Of a stretch of DNA of 64,000 nt, positions 55,332 to 63,342 are shown piece after piece. The translations under genes were made by a program, and so were the position numbers. The stretch lies in NCBI GenBank assembly GCA_004193545.1, contig RPGO01000005.1, forward strand, positions 111,897 through 175,896. The letters are read 5' to 3'. A model generated the notes under the pieces. It was not told the origin of the DNA. It saw nothing but the letters and a program-made list of their open reading frames with translations, and did no database searches. This stretch comes from Candidatus Argoarchaeum ethanivorans. Its GTDB lineage: Archaea > Halobacteriota > Methanosarcinia > Methanosarcinales > EX4572-44. The stretch's first letter is position 1. Each line of letters opens with the position of its first letter.

Positions 55332-55400
55332 CGGTAAGGCGCAAGCCTGGAAAGCTTGTGGGGCTTAAGCCCCTCGAGGGTTCAAATCCCTCTCTCGGCG
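55317..55400 (+). tRNA. tRNA-Ser (GGA)
   Basis: A full cloverleaf can be drawn. The acceptor GCCGAGG pairs with TCTCGGC with discriminator G. The D-arm is GTCTAGCGGTAAGGC. The anticodon arm is CAAGC, loop CTGGAAA, GCTTG, giving anticodon GGA. The long variable arm is GGGGCTTAAGCCCC, and the T-arm is GAGGG, TTCAAAT, CCCTC. No intron and no encoded CCA. The first 15 bases are also the last codons and stop of cbf5. Confidence 0.95.
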
Positions 55401-55447
55401 TTACGGTTTTTAGTACTATCCAAAAAATCGGTATTAGCCCTTTATAG

Positions 55448-56079
55448 TCACGAACCTAATATTTCTAACTTATAATAATCATCAATAAATTTTTCAATCC
55501 ACCTTTTTGTAAAGCTAACCTGTGATGAATATTTCCAAAACTTATCACTAATTATCTCTTCTTTCATGTGATTTAAATCTACAATAAACTCGCGTGAAAT
55601 GACCTTCTTGATGTTCTTCCGCATCATCTGGTTTTCGGTAATCATGAGGAAATGGTTTTGCGTGGTGCATCTTGAAACTTTTTAAAATAACTCGTATCTG
55701 CTTTTGAGTATATCCGACTTTAAACTCTCTTAAAATAAGTTCTTTTACCTCTTCTGTTGTCCAATTGTTCTGTTTTTTCAGTATTCTTTTTAGTTGTTCT
55801 TTTTGTTGAATTGAGAGCTTCGAGGGTTTTCCTCCTGCAAATTTTGGTTTTAAACCGTCATATCCTGCTTCATTCCATCTGTTCTGCCAAATATAGGCAA
55901 CAGGTTTTGAAATTTCTACTCTTTTGGCTGCCTTCTCAACACTTAAGTCCTTCATAACGAAATTTAATAAAATACAATCTTTGTAAAATTTTTACATCCT
56001 TCTCTATCGATTTTATTATTTTGGTTAGTTCTTCAACACTCATGTGTCGCACAATGGTGATTGATTCATGTCTTGTCAT
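55448..56079 (-). pseudogene. IS630-family transposase remnant with internal deletion
   Basis: From ATG 56079 the reverse strand reads IVRHMSVEELTKIIKSIEKD and KILQRLYFIKFRYEG, shifts frame near 55950, continues VAYIWQNRWNEAGYDGLKPK and KQIRVILKSFKMHHAKPFPH, then jumps near 55620 to a C-terminal tail SFTKRWIEKFIDDYYKLEIL. The catalytic DDE region (about 130 residues) is missing. It is related to the copy at 9689-10705 but from a different element. It lies about 50 bp after tRNA-Ser. Confidence 0.85.
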
Positions 56080-56184
56080 GAATATAGACAAAGAACTGAT
56101 TAGTTATAAAAGTTACGTTTTTGACCATAAACATGTTCTAAAAAAGATGGTTTTAAATAGCATCCTCTTCAATATTTATTAGTT

Positions 56185-56646
56185 ATGACCAAAACCGCTC
56201 TTTTGGCGCTTGGCTGCCCTGAATTTCCTGTGCAGACAAGTACTGCCATATATCTTGCGTACAAGCTTCAAAAACATGGGATAACGCCAGTGTTTGCAGG
56301 CAACAAATCAGCCCTCCTTCTTGTGAAGGTCGCTGATCCTGAGCGTCATTATTATGATGGAAAGATGATGAATCTGGATATAACTATTGGTGCATTATCA
56401 ACGGGAAAGATCGACTTCGACTTCTGCTTTGTGTTCGTTCACAGTGATTCGGGTATCGCGTACCTTGCCAGCATACATGCACTCTCAAAAGGTAAAATGG
56501 TGGCAATCGTGTTTGGGAAATGTGCTGAAGAGTTAACAGAACAATGCAAAAATATCTGTGAGCATGTACTTGCAGAACCTGTTATTCACAACCCAATGCC
56601 ACTTAAAGAACAAATTGATGGGGTGAGTACATGGCTCCATGTGTAG
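56185..56646 (+). CDS. DUF1890 family protein
   Basis: 153 residues: KTALLALGCPEFPVQTSTAI, YLAYKLQKHGITPVFAGNKS, ERHYYDGKMMNLDI. This matches DUF1890, a Rossmann-like family nearly restricted to methanogens and their relatives, of unknown function. Overlaps the next gene by 16 bp in another frame, the usual DUF1890-DUF1894 pairing. No clear ribosome-binding site; TATTTATTAG just upstream suggests a nearby promoter. Confidence 0.85.
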   Translation: MTKTALLALGCPEFPVQTSTAIYLAYKLQKHGITPVFAGNKSALLLVKVADPERHYYDGKMMNLDITIGALSTGKIDFDFCFVFVHSDSGIAYLASIHALSKGKMVAIVFGKCAEELTEQCKNICEHVLAEPVIHNPMPLKEQIDGVSTWLHV

Positions 56647-56912
56647 AAGAATTGGATTATGAAATACTATTATCTCGCACAACCTTTGCCGAGTGTTCAA
56701 AACTGATACAAAAACGCTGTCGAGAAATCTACTTTGTAGCCCCTGGGTATAAAATATTCAATATATACCTGATAGGAATTCCACCACTGCCAATCGGCAT
56801 CGAAGGCGATCATATTCTCATCGCTTACATCAAACCCTGTCATGGTGCTTTTACTCTCAGAATACCGGGGGGCGGTGAAATTGAAAGGATCAGAAAAGAA
56901 CTAAAAAAATGA
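56631..56912 (+). CDS. DUF1894 family protein
   Basis: 93 residues: LSRTTFAECSKLIQKRCREI, YFVAPGYKIFNIYLIGIPPL, KPCHGAFTLRIPG. DUF1894 is a small methanogen-specific family regularly adjacent to DUF1890, which supports a joint, still unknown, role. Overlap of 16 bp with DUF1890 suggests coupled translation. Confidence 0.85.
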   Translation: MAPCVEELDYEILLSRTTFAECSKLIQKRCREIYFVAPGYKIFNIYLIGIPPLPIGIEGDHILIAYIKPCHGAFTLRIPGGGEIERIRKELKK

Positions 56913-57093
56913 ATTTGGGCTTAAACTATCGGGAGATTGTTTATGAAAAAATTGAGTATTGTCCCATAGAACTCCTATTAAATAGCTTGCCTGATTTGTG
57001 AACATGCTAAATAACTGTTTGTGAGATAACTTTTCTCACCGCATAGATCACGGAGAATCGGGAGGTGCATCCCCCTCTCGTGGAAATCTGTGT

Positions 57094-58857
57094 CTATTGT
57101 TCACTGCTGAGTTTTGCGTGCATGCGTATGATGTCTGATCTGGTCATTATTCCAAGGAGCATCGTGGGATTATCCTTTGATACAACGGGCAAGCGTCCAA
57201 TATGGTGTTCTATGAGTTTGTGATGTGCTATTTCAAGTGTTTCATCGGGTGTTGCTGTGACGAGTTTTTCTGTCATTATTTCACCAACCGTGCGTTTCTC
57301 CCGCTCATCAAACGGAGTCTTTTCCGCATCTTCAAAGGTAACAATTCCAACAAGCTCATGGTTTTTCATTACTGGATACCCGGTGTGTCCCCGGGTGCGA
57401 ATGAGATCCAGCACAAGATGTACACTTTTATCAGGTGTTATGGTTATGACATCTTTATTCATCGCTTTGCCAACGTTGCTTGTCTCAAGTATATTCACAG
57501 TAAGTTCCCTGCGATGTGCTGGCGAGTCTGCACGACTCGGGGCCTGTTTTTCGTATATAGTTTTTGTGCCGGTGAGTATGTAGGCGGTCGTTGATGCAAC
57601 CATCAGCGGTGCTAACAGATGATAACTTCCTGTAAGCTCCGAGACCATGACAATACCGGCAATAGGCACCTTTGCCACCCCTGCGAGCATAGCAGTCATT
57701 CCCACAAGAACGTAGGACTCTGGCTGCGATATGAGGGTCGGAAATAAGATATCTGCTGCTATTCCAAAAGCTCCCCCGACCATGGCACCTATAACAAGGG
57801 ATGGGGCAAACACTCCTCCGCTGCCACCTGAGCTTATGGTAAACGACGTTGCAAGGATTTTAAGAATGACCAGAAACAGCATAGCCGATATTAAAAGCTC
57901 TCCATTGATGGCAGATTGTATGAGTCCATAACCAGTACTTAACACATCAGGGTAAAAGTATGCCATAATGCCAAGCAGAAGACCCCCGATTGCTGGCTTA
58001 TAATGGTTCTTTACTTTGAGTGGTTTAAATATGTAATCCCTCACACCATAGAATGTTTTGATATATACGATACCTACATAAGCACACACACCTCCAAGAA
58101 TACTGTAAAACAGAAGTTCCAATGGGTGTGAAAACATGAAATCGGGAGTGTTGAACAGAGACCCCCATCCAAAAAAGTAGGTGAACACTGAGTACGCTAT
58201 AGTGGAAGAAACGAATGCCGGAACAATCCCCTCAGTTTCCATATCACGCTGGTACAATACTTCAAGAGCAAAGAGCACACCACCGAAAGGGGCACGAAAA
58301 ATGCTTCCAATCCCGGCAGCAGTACCACAAATGAGCATGATCCTCCGATCCCTGTCAGATAGTGATAAATAATCGGCAAAAACCGAGCCAAAACCAGCGC
58401 CGATCTGTGCTATTGGCCCCTCCCTTCCAGCACTGCCGCCTGTCCCGATGGTTATGGCAGAAGCTATTGTTTTTATGATTGGAACCCTGTGTCGTATGAT
58501 GCCCCTGTTCTGGTTGTACGCCTCTATCACAGCGTCTGTGCCGTGCCCTTCTGCTTCAGGTGCAAAGGTATAGATGATAATTCCTGTGATAAGTCCACCA
58601 ACGGCTGGGATGAAAAGTAGTAATAATCTGTTTGGACTGCTAGCCGCCTCAAAAAACAGGCTTGACTCTCCACCTGCTGATGCCGGATAGTAACCCGCGA
58701 TACCGCCGAGGGTTAAGTGAGTTATAATTGAAAGTGCTGTATAGAAGGCCACTGCTCCGAGACCTGCAACTATCCCTATGACTATGCCATATAATGTCCA
58801 CATATGTAGCTGTTTCAGTTGTGCGGTCTCAAAAAAACGTTTTATACTATGTATCAT
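57094..58857 (-). CDS. ClC-type chloride channel/transporter with C-terminal CBS pair
   Basis: 587 residues. The membrane part holds the selectivity-filter motifs GGSAGREGPIAQIGAGFG, GSIFRAPFGGVLFALEVLYQ and SSGGSGGVFAPSLVIGAMVG, with about ten or more hydrophobic segments. The C-terminal 130 residues are two CBS motifs (VGKAMNKDVITITPDKSVHL, VGEIMTEKLVTATPDETLEI) expected to gate transport by nucleotide binding. It is monocistronic. It moves chloride or a similar anion; channel or antiporter mode is not evident. Confidence 0.93.
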   Translation of the reverse strand: MIHSIKRFFETAQLKQLHMWTLYGIVIGIVAGLGAVAFYTALSIITHLTLGGIAGYYPASAGGESSLFFEAASSPNRLLLLFIPAVGGLITGIIIYTFAPEAEGHGTDAVIEAYNQNRGIIRHRVPIIKTIASAITIGTGGSAGREGPIAQIGAGFGSVFADYLSLSDRDRRIMLICGTAAGIGSIFRAPFGGVLFALEVLYQRDMETEGIVPAFVSSTIAYSVFTYFFGWGSLFNTPDFMFSHPLELLFYSILGGVCAYVGIVYIKTFYGVRDYIFKPLKVKNHYKPAIGGLLLGIMAYFYPDVLSTGYGLIQSAINGELLISAMLFLVILKILATSFTISSGGSGGVFAPSLVIGAMVGGAFGIAADILFPTLISQPESYVLVGMTAMLAGVAKVPIAGIVMVSELTGSYHLLAPLMVASTTAYILTGTKTIYEKQAPSRADSPAHRRELTVNILETSNVGKAMNKDVITITPDKSVHLVLDLIRTRGHTGYPVMKNHELVGIVTFEDAEKTPFDEREKRTVGEIMTEKLVTATPDETLEIAHHKLIEHHIGRLPVVSKDNPTMLLGIMTRSDIIRMHAKLSSEQ

Positions 58858-58969
58858 AATGTTTTAAGTTTCTTAGTGTAGTAGTTGCATTTAATAAAAA
58901 ACTTATGCAAATCTCAACGTTCAGATGCCCAGTGAAGACCAATAACAATCGAATCGTACGTGTTTAAAG

Positions 58970-58987
58970 ATATAGGAAAGTATAAAC
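58970..58987 (+). promoter_or_regulatory. TATA element of the GGAAAGTATAAA type before radC
   Basis: ATATAGGAAAGTATAAAC is one of at least five copies of this box in the window (also 7402, 30492, 32509, 62884). It lies 64 bp before radC. Confidence 0.5.
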
Positions 58988-59050
58988 TGCATTTGTTCAT
59001 CTTCTACTTACGTTGTATGAAGTTTCTTGAAAAAAATCTAATATAATTCT

Positions 59051-59722
59051 ATGAGAATAAAAGACATCTCAAAAGAGAACAGACCAAGAGAACGATTTTT
59101 AAAAGCGGGAGCATCCGGTTTAAGTGATGCTGAACTACTTGCAGTTATTCTCCAGACTGGGACCAGAGACGAAAATGTGATCGACATGTCCAACAGACTA
59201 ATCTCAAAATATGGGTTGGACAAACTATCAGACTTATCATTAAAAGAGCTTCAGGAGATTAAGGGGATTGGGCCTGCAAAAGCAATGCAAATTAAGGCTT
59301 TGTTTGAGTTTAACAAACGGCATGCAATATCAAAAAGAGAGGAAAAGCCAATAAAATGCGCCAGGGATGTATACGACTATGCCCTGCCGTTACTGTCAGG
59401 AAAAGATAAGGAACACTTCATGATTCTTCATCTTGACTCAAAGAACAGGGTAATTAAAGATGAAATTATTTCTATCGGGATTCTTAATGCCTCGTTAGTC
59501 CACCCGAGAGAAGTTTTTAAATCAGCAATAAAAGAAAGTGCCAATGCAATTGTTCTGGTGCATAATCACCCGAGTGGGGATGCAGAACCTTCAAAAGTAG
59601 ATGAGGATGTTACAAACAGATTAAATGAAACAGGGAAGCTTCTAAAAATTAAGATTGTAGACCACGTCATAATAGGAAAAGACAATTATTATAGTTTTAA
59701 GGAGAATCAAAAACTAAATTAA
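59051..59722 (+). CDS. radC: RadC-family JAMM-domain protein
   Basis: 223 residues with an N-terminal helix-hairpin-helix region (DAELLAVILQTG, LKELQEIKGIGPAKAMQIKA) and the JAB/MPN metal centre VLVHNHPSGDAEPSKVDED. RadC was named as a DNA repair protein, but its role is unsettled; many copies occur on mobile elements or near defence genes. Here it is followed directly by a type I restriction enzyme tail, which fits a defence-island history. Confidence 0.92.
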   Translation: MRIKDISKENRPRERFLKAGASGLSDAELLAVILQTGTRDENVIDMSNRLISKYGLDKLSDLSLKELQEIKGIGPAKAMQIKALFEFNKRHAISKREEKPIKCARDVYDYALPLLSGKDKEHFMILHLDSKNRVIKDEIISIGILNASLVHPREVFKSAIKESANAIVLVHNHPSGDAEPSKVDEDVTNRLNETGKLLKIKIVDHVIIGKDNYYSFKENQKLN

Positions 59723-59847
59723 TCAAACGGCGGCAGGAGCTTCTGCCAAATTTCCACACGTTAGCTTAGCTTGTTTCAATACAAGTTCTGTAGCAATCTT
59801 TTGCTTATCCGGCGGATAACCATATTTTCTAAGTAATCTTTTGATAT
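59723..59847 (-). pseudogene. HsdR (type I restriction enzyme) C-terminal fragment
   Basis: On the reverse strand: [20 protein letters not shown] followed by [20 protein letters not shown] and a TGA at 59723-59725. This is the DUF3387-type end of HsdR ([25 protein letters not shown]). The rest of the gene, some 900 residues, is missing. Confidence 0.75.
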
Positions 59848-59853
59848 AAGCTT

Positions 59854-60030
59854 GGGCGAACAAGGGAATCTACGTTAAAAGCGGGAAGGAAAAATATGTC
59901 CCTTATACTATGCCTAAGCGTACATTCTCGTTTAAAAAAGCAGCGGACGATTATCAGCTCTTTGGCTATACCAGATTTCTTGGGGAGGAGAAGACGGTAA
60001 AGAGTGAGAAATTCAAGGTAGAAAAATAGA
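59854..60030 (+). pseudogene. Unidentified C-terminal coding remnant
   Basis: A frame without start reads [59 protein letters not shown], then TAG at 60028-60030. The sequence looks protein-like but no family was recognised. The next small gene's GAGGTGAT begins 4 bases later. Confidence 0.35.
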
Positions 60031-60044
60031 ACGAGGTGATAAAA

Positions 60045-60386
60045 ATGGAAAATGAAATGAACGTATTAACGGAAGAAGAAATAAAACAATTTGTAGAAGG
60101 ATATGGAGAGAGAAAAGAAGGAGGGCGCCCAATCCGGATCCGGATTATTCTTGCAACCGAGGGATTGGGGAGCTTTACAGCGCTGAGCTGCAACACAGCA
60201 AAGGGATGCAGGTCGATATGGATATCTCCTGGTAGTAGGGTTCCATTGCGAGCTAAACCAGCTTCGGGCCACAAGTTCAGTTATTGGGACTACAACGACA
60301 ACTACATGAGCAGTGAACCAAATTATACTTGCAACCCACATGGTGCAGGTAGTACGATTACCGCGCACTTCGATCCCGAGGAATAG
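60045..60386 (+). CDS. Small protein with InlB B-repeat-like C-terminus
   Basis: 113 residues from ATG 60045, preceded by GAGGTGAT (60033-60040). The C-terminal half (PLRAKPASGHKFSYWDYNDN, GAGSTITAHFDPEE) resembles the divergent InlB B-repeat (LxAxPAxGYxFxxW...TVTAxF). The N-terminus has a short acidic helix (MENEMNVLTEEEIKQFVEGY). There is no signal peptide, which is odd because such repeats usually occur in secreted proteins. Possibly a truncated product. Confidence 0.6.
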   Translation: MENEMNVLTEEEIKQFVEGYGERKEGGRPIRIRIILATEGLGSFTALSCNTAKGCRSIWISPGSRVPLRAKPASGHKFSYWDYNDNYMSSEPNYTCNPHGAGSTITAHFDPEE

Positions 60387-60567
60387 ACATAAAACCAGCA
60401 GACATATAAGAGAACCAACAAAATAGGCTATGAAAGTAGGATTGTTAAATTTGAAATTCTGCTTTTCTCTTATTTTTTATCTTGGTTGGGATTTGGATGT
60501 AACAGCTCGAAAAGGCGTTTTATACGCGGAAAAGCTGCCTATGGTTCTCGGATGCCTTGGAATTCAT

Positions 60568-61764
60568 AGCCTGTCCCACAACTGGGTTCAATGGTGTTGA
60601 ATAGTTGATTCATGTCTTAAACTTTCGCTTATGGAACACAAGAGATTAGACCGTGTTTTCTTAATTTTTTCGCATAGTTTCTTGAATGGAGTGTGATTAT
60701 GCCGTCTATTCTCAACAGTATTCGCTTCAATATCCTTGATTTGGCTTTTTATTTTCAGTATTCGCTTTAGGTTATGTGCTATGCATGCCAAACTGAACTC
60801 TGCTCTCACTCCCTTCAAACCTCTCGTTAAAAACTCTCGTAATCCGATGTTTTGTTTGATATGCCCAAATACGCGCTCTGCTATCTTCGATCTTACACGG
60901 TAAACCTCCTGTCCTTCTGCTGACTCCATTTTTTCAGCCATTTCCCGCAGGTTAGCCTCATTGCCGTAACATTTGATAAGCTTTGGTTTATGATTGCTCT
61001 TTGTGCAGAGCTTTTTATCCTGACATCTGCCACACTCAACTCCTCGATAAACCCTTACCTGTTTCCCTTTGTGCTTATCGAAGTATTCGTAGCTGAATTT
61101 TACGGTTTCTCCATCCGGACAGGTGAATTCATCTTTTTTGGTATTATATTCAAAATTTTCTTTGCTGAATCTCTTTAAATCCTTTTCTTTCTTCTTCATC
61201 CTGGATGCAAGTCTTTCGTGAGGAATATATCCATCCAGATTGCGTTGTTTCAAAAAATCAATGTTTTTTGAGCAATGGTAACCATTGTCGGCAGTTACGA
61301 TCGTGCCTTCTGGTAGTTCACCAAAAACTTCCTCTGTCTGTTCGATTTGAGGCTTTAACTGATCTACATCCCGGACATTTTGGACCACATCCTCTGCAAC
61401 GATTACTCCATGCTCAGCATCAACCGTTACCTGTGGATTGTACGAGAATTCGGTGAAATGCTTCTTGTTCGGCATGAATCTGCTTTCCGGATCGGTAAAA
61501 CTCAAAAAATCTTTTTCTGACGTTACAAATTCATTCTGAACCTTATCAAGTTGTTTTTAGATTCTATTCCTCTCTTTTTCCAAGGTCAATGCTCTCCACT
61601 ACTTCATCTACAAGTCTGCAAACATGGTCTTCATCGATTAAATCTGAAATACTTGGGGGAAATAACCAGTTTTGATTGTGAAGCCTTCTAATGAACGCCA
61701 TATTACATAATATGGCTGGAAGAGTGATAAAAATATCGGAACGATGTTAATCATGGGACAGGCT
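60568..61764. mobile_element. Internally deleted IS1182-like element with terminal inverted repeats
   Basis: Perfect 11-bp terminal repeats AGCCTGTCCCA (60568-60578) and TGGGACAGGCT (61754-61764) bound a 1197-bp element holding an IS1182-type transposase remnant. No clear target duplication is seen. Full IS1182 elements are longer, which agrees with an internal deletion. Confidence 0.8.
60588..61698 (-). pseudogene. IS1182-family transposase, internally deleted
   Basis: From about 61698 the reverse strand reads FIRRLHNQNWLFPPSISDLI, DEDHVCRLVDEVVESIDLGK, the IS1182 N-terminus, then a stop near 61558. Then follows an abrupt join to SFTDPESRFMPNKKHFTEFS (61505), skipping the central domain. 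The frame then stays open for 305 residues (ADNGYHCSKNIDFLKQRNLD; YRGVECGRCQDKKLCTKSNH; ERVFGHIKQNIGLREFLTRG). The first catalytic Asp region is missing, so it is inactive. Confidence 0.85.
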
Positions 61765-61818
61765 CTAAATTGCGGGGTGTGCCGTCGCAATTTGACTTTG
61801 CACAACGAAGTTGTATAG
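61765..61818. repeat. Dispersed palindrome copy 3 and a decayed hairpin repeat
   Basis: CTAAATTGCGGGGTGTGCCG followed by TCGCAATTTGAC (61765-61796) is a shortened version of the 16561 palindrome. TTTGCACAACGAAGTTGTAT (61797-61816) is a composite-repeat hairpin with one decayed end. They directly abut the IS1182-like element. Confidence 0.75.
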
Positions 61819-61849
61819 TTTCTTGATATGCCCGTGAATTCTTTCGCAT

Positions 61850-62086
61850 TCACTCCTGAGTTTGCATGAGTCTCTGAAATGTTCTGTCTTTCAGGTTCTG
61901 GTTTTGCAGATGCATGCCTACTTGCTCTTGTCTTCCGTTTTCATAGAGAACTTTCAACTTTTCACCGATTTTTATATCTTTTGAACCACCAAGTTTCCAC
62001 ATCTTGTTTGCCCAGTGATCGATTCTTTCTAACGGCAGATGGTTTTTTATTGAGAGAGAACTGTAGCTGGATCTTAGGTTGTACAA
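61850..62086 (-). CDS. Possible hypothetical fragment antisense to the region before the radical-SAM gene
   Basis: A 78-residue frame reads LSIKNHLPLERIDHWANKMW, KLGGSKDIKIGEKLKVLYEN, LKDRTFQRLMQTQE. Composition looks protein-like, but the only upstream start is TTG and no family was recognised. It may be the tail of a disrupted gene. The frame on the opposite strand is an unconserved extension of the nrdG-like gene. Confidence 0.25.
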   Translation of the reverse strand: MYNLRSSYSSLSIKNHLPLERIDHWANKMWKLGGSKDIKIGEKLKVLYENGRQEQVGMHLQNQNLKDRTFQRLMQTQE

Positions 62087-62817
62087 TGATTAAATTGAAC
62101 TTTGGTAATTTTCTTCCTCTTTCAACTGTTGATTGGTACGGACGCGCGGTGTGTGTTGTTTTTTTCAGAGGCTGTCCTATCAGGTGTAGTTACTGTCACA
62201 ATTTTACACTTTTTAAGAGTGAACAGTTAATTGGTGTTGATGTTGTAGAGGACAAAATATCGCAAGCGTTAAAATTTATCAGCGGGGTTGTGTTCACTGG
62301 CGGTGAGCCGTGTGCCCAACCAGAAGCCTTAACGAGTTTGTGCGAGTTTGCCAGGAATTTGGATCTGGCAACAGGTCTTGAAACCAATGGTTTTTATCCT
62401 GATGTTCTCGCGTCACTGGTGGAAAATAATATCGTAGATCGTGTTTTTCTGGATGTCAAAGCCCCTCTTTCAGATCCTGCTTCTTACGGGCGGATTATCG
62501 AGGGCAATGGTGTTGATACTTCGCTCAGGGTGAAGAGGTCTCTTGAAGTTGCAGACGGTATTGTTGAAGTGAGAAGTACTCTTTTTCGCTCGTTTGCAGA
62601 TCGTGATTTTGTCTGGAGGATTGCAAAGGATATTTCATCTGTGGACTCTGTGTTTGTGCTCAACCAGGGAGATCCGGATCACGCATGGCGTGAGAAGATT
62701 CGGCTTGAAAAGCCTTTTTCACGGGACGAAATGATGGAGCTTGCGCGGGTAGCTCTTGATTTTGTGGATGATGTACGAATTCGCACGCGTGAGAAAGGTG
62801 AAGAGAGGGTAAGTTAG
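62086..62817 (+). CDS. Radical SAM activating enzyme, anaerobic ribonucleotide reductase activase-like
   Basis: 243 residues. The N-terminus (PLSTVDWYGRAVCVVFFRGC) leads into the radical-SAM motif CPIRCSYCHN, followed by VVFTGGEPCAQPEALTSL and RVFLDVKAPLSDPASYGRII. This is the layout of archaeal NrdG-type glycyl-radical activases that act on anaerobic NTP reductase; pyruvate formate-lyase activase-like roles are an alternative. ATG 62086 is chosen since the motif begins there; a longer frame from 61879 is unconserved. No nrdD is near. Confidence 0.85.
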   Translation: MIKLNFGNFLPLSTVDWYGRAVCVVFFRGCPIRCSYCHNFTLFKSEQLIGVDVVEDKISQALKFISGVVFTGGEPCAQPEALTSLCEFARNLDLATGLETNGFYPDVLASLVENNIVDRVFLDVKAPLSDPASYGRIIEGNGVDTSLRVKRSLEVADGIVEVRSTLFRSFADRDFVWRIAKDISSVDSVFVLNQGDPDHAWREKIRLEKPFSRDEMMELARVALDFVDDVRIRTREKGEERVS

Positions 62818-63112
62818 GTGCCGTCATGAAGTAACCTAAAGCAACTGCAACTTTGAATCCATAAGTTTCAATTTTTTTGAAACGTATAGGAAAGTATAAA
62901 TGCACCACACTCTCTTGCTACAGTTGATTTCATTACGATAAGTTGATTTCCTTAGACTTCGTTTTTATTGCATTGGTGATCGGTTAAGGAATCTAATAGC
63001 CTCCTTGCTTATGGTTTTTAGAAAAATGAGTACATCTATAACTGATTAAAAGCTGTCTGTAAAAGTTTAAATATATTTACATGAATATCCCATCCATTCG
63101 GAGGGAATCTGA
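62818..63112. other. Spacer with dispersed repeat and promoter-like element
   Basis: 62822-62882 (CCGTCATGAAGTAACC, GCAACTTTGAATCCATAAG, TTTCAATTTTTTTGAAAC) resembles 52236-52345. It is followed by ACGTATAGGAAAGTATAAAT at 62882-62901, a copy of the recurring TATA element. CGGAGGGAATC at 63100-63110 is the ribosome-binding site of the IS4 fragment. No gene. Confidence 0.5.
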
Positions 63113-63319
63113 GTGGCGAAAAAGAAACAAAAAGCAAAAGTAATAGAAGAAGACCTCAGTAGATTATTTTCACCAGAATTTCTTCAAAAAACAGCCAAAG
63201 AAACGGGATTTATCAAGCGAGACAGAAAGATAAATCCTGTACTTATGTTCTGGACATTATCATTAGGATTTGGAGTGCAGCTTCAGAGAACGTTAGCAAG
63301 TTTGCGACGTCCTTTATGA
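63113..63319 (+). pseudogene. IS4-family transposase N-terminal fragment
   Basis: 68 residues starting with GTG 63113 (FSPEFLQKTAKETGFIKRDR, INPVLMFWTLSLGFGVQLQR, TLASLRR). This is the N-terminal helical domain of IS4-type transposases, which continue for several hundred residues. The frame breaks at 63319, and from about 63343 the IS630 element takes over. CGGAGG precedes the start. Confidence 0.75.
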
Positions 63320-63342
63320 AGAAAAAGGTGAAATACACATCA

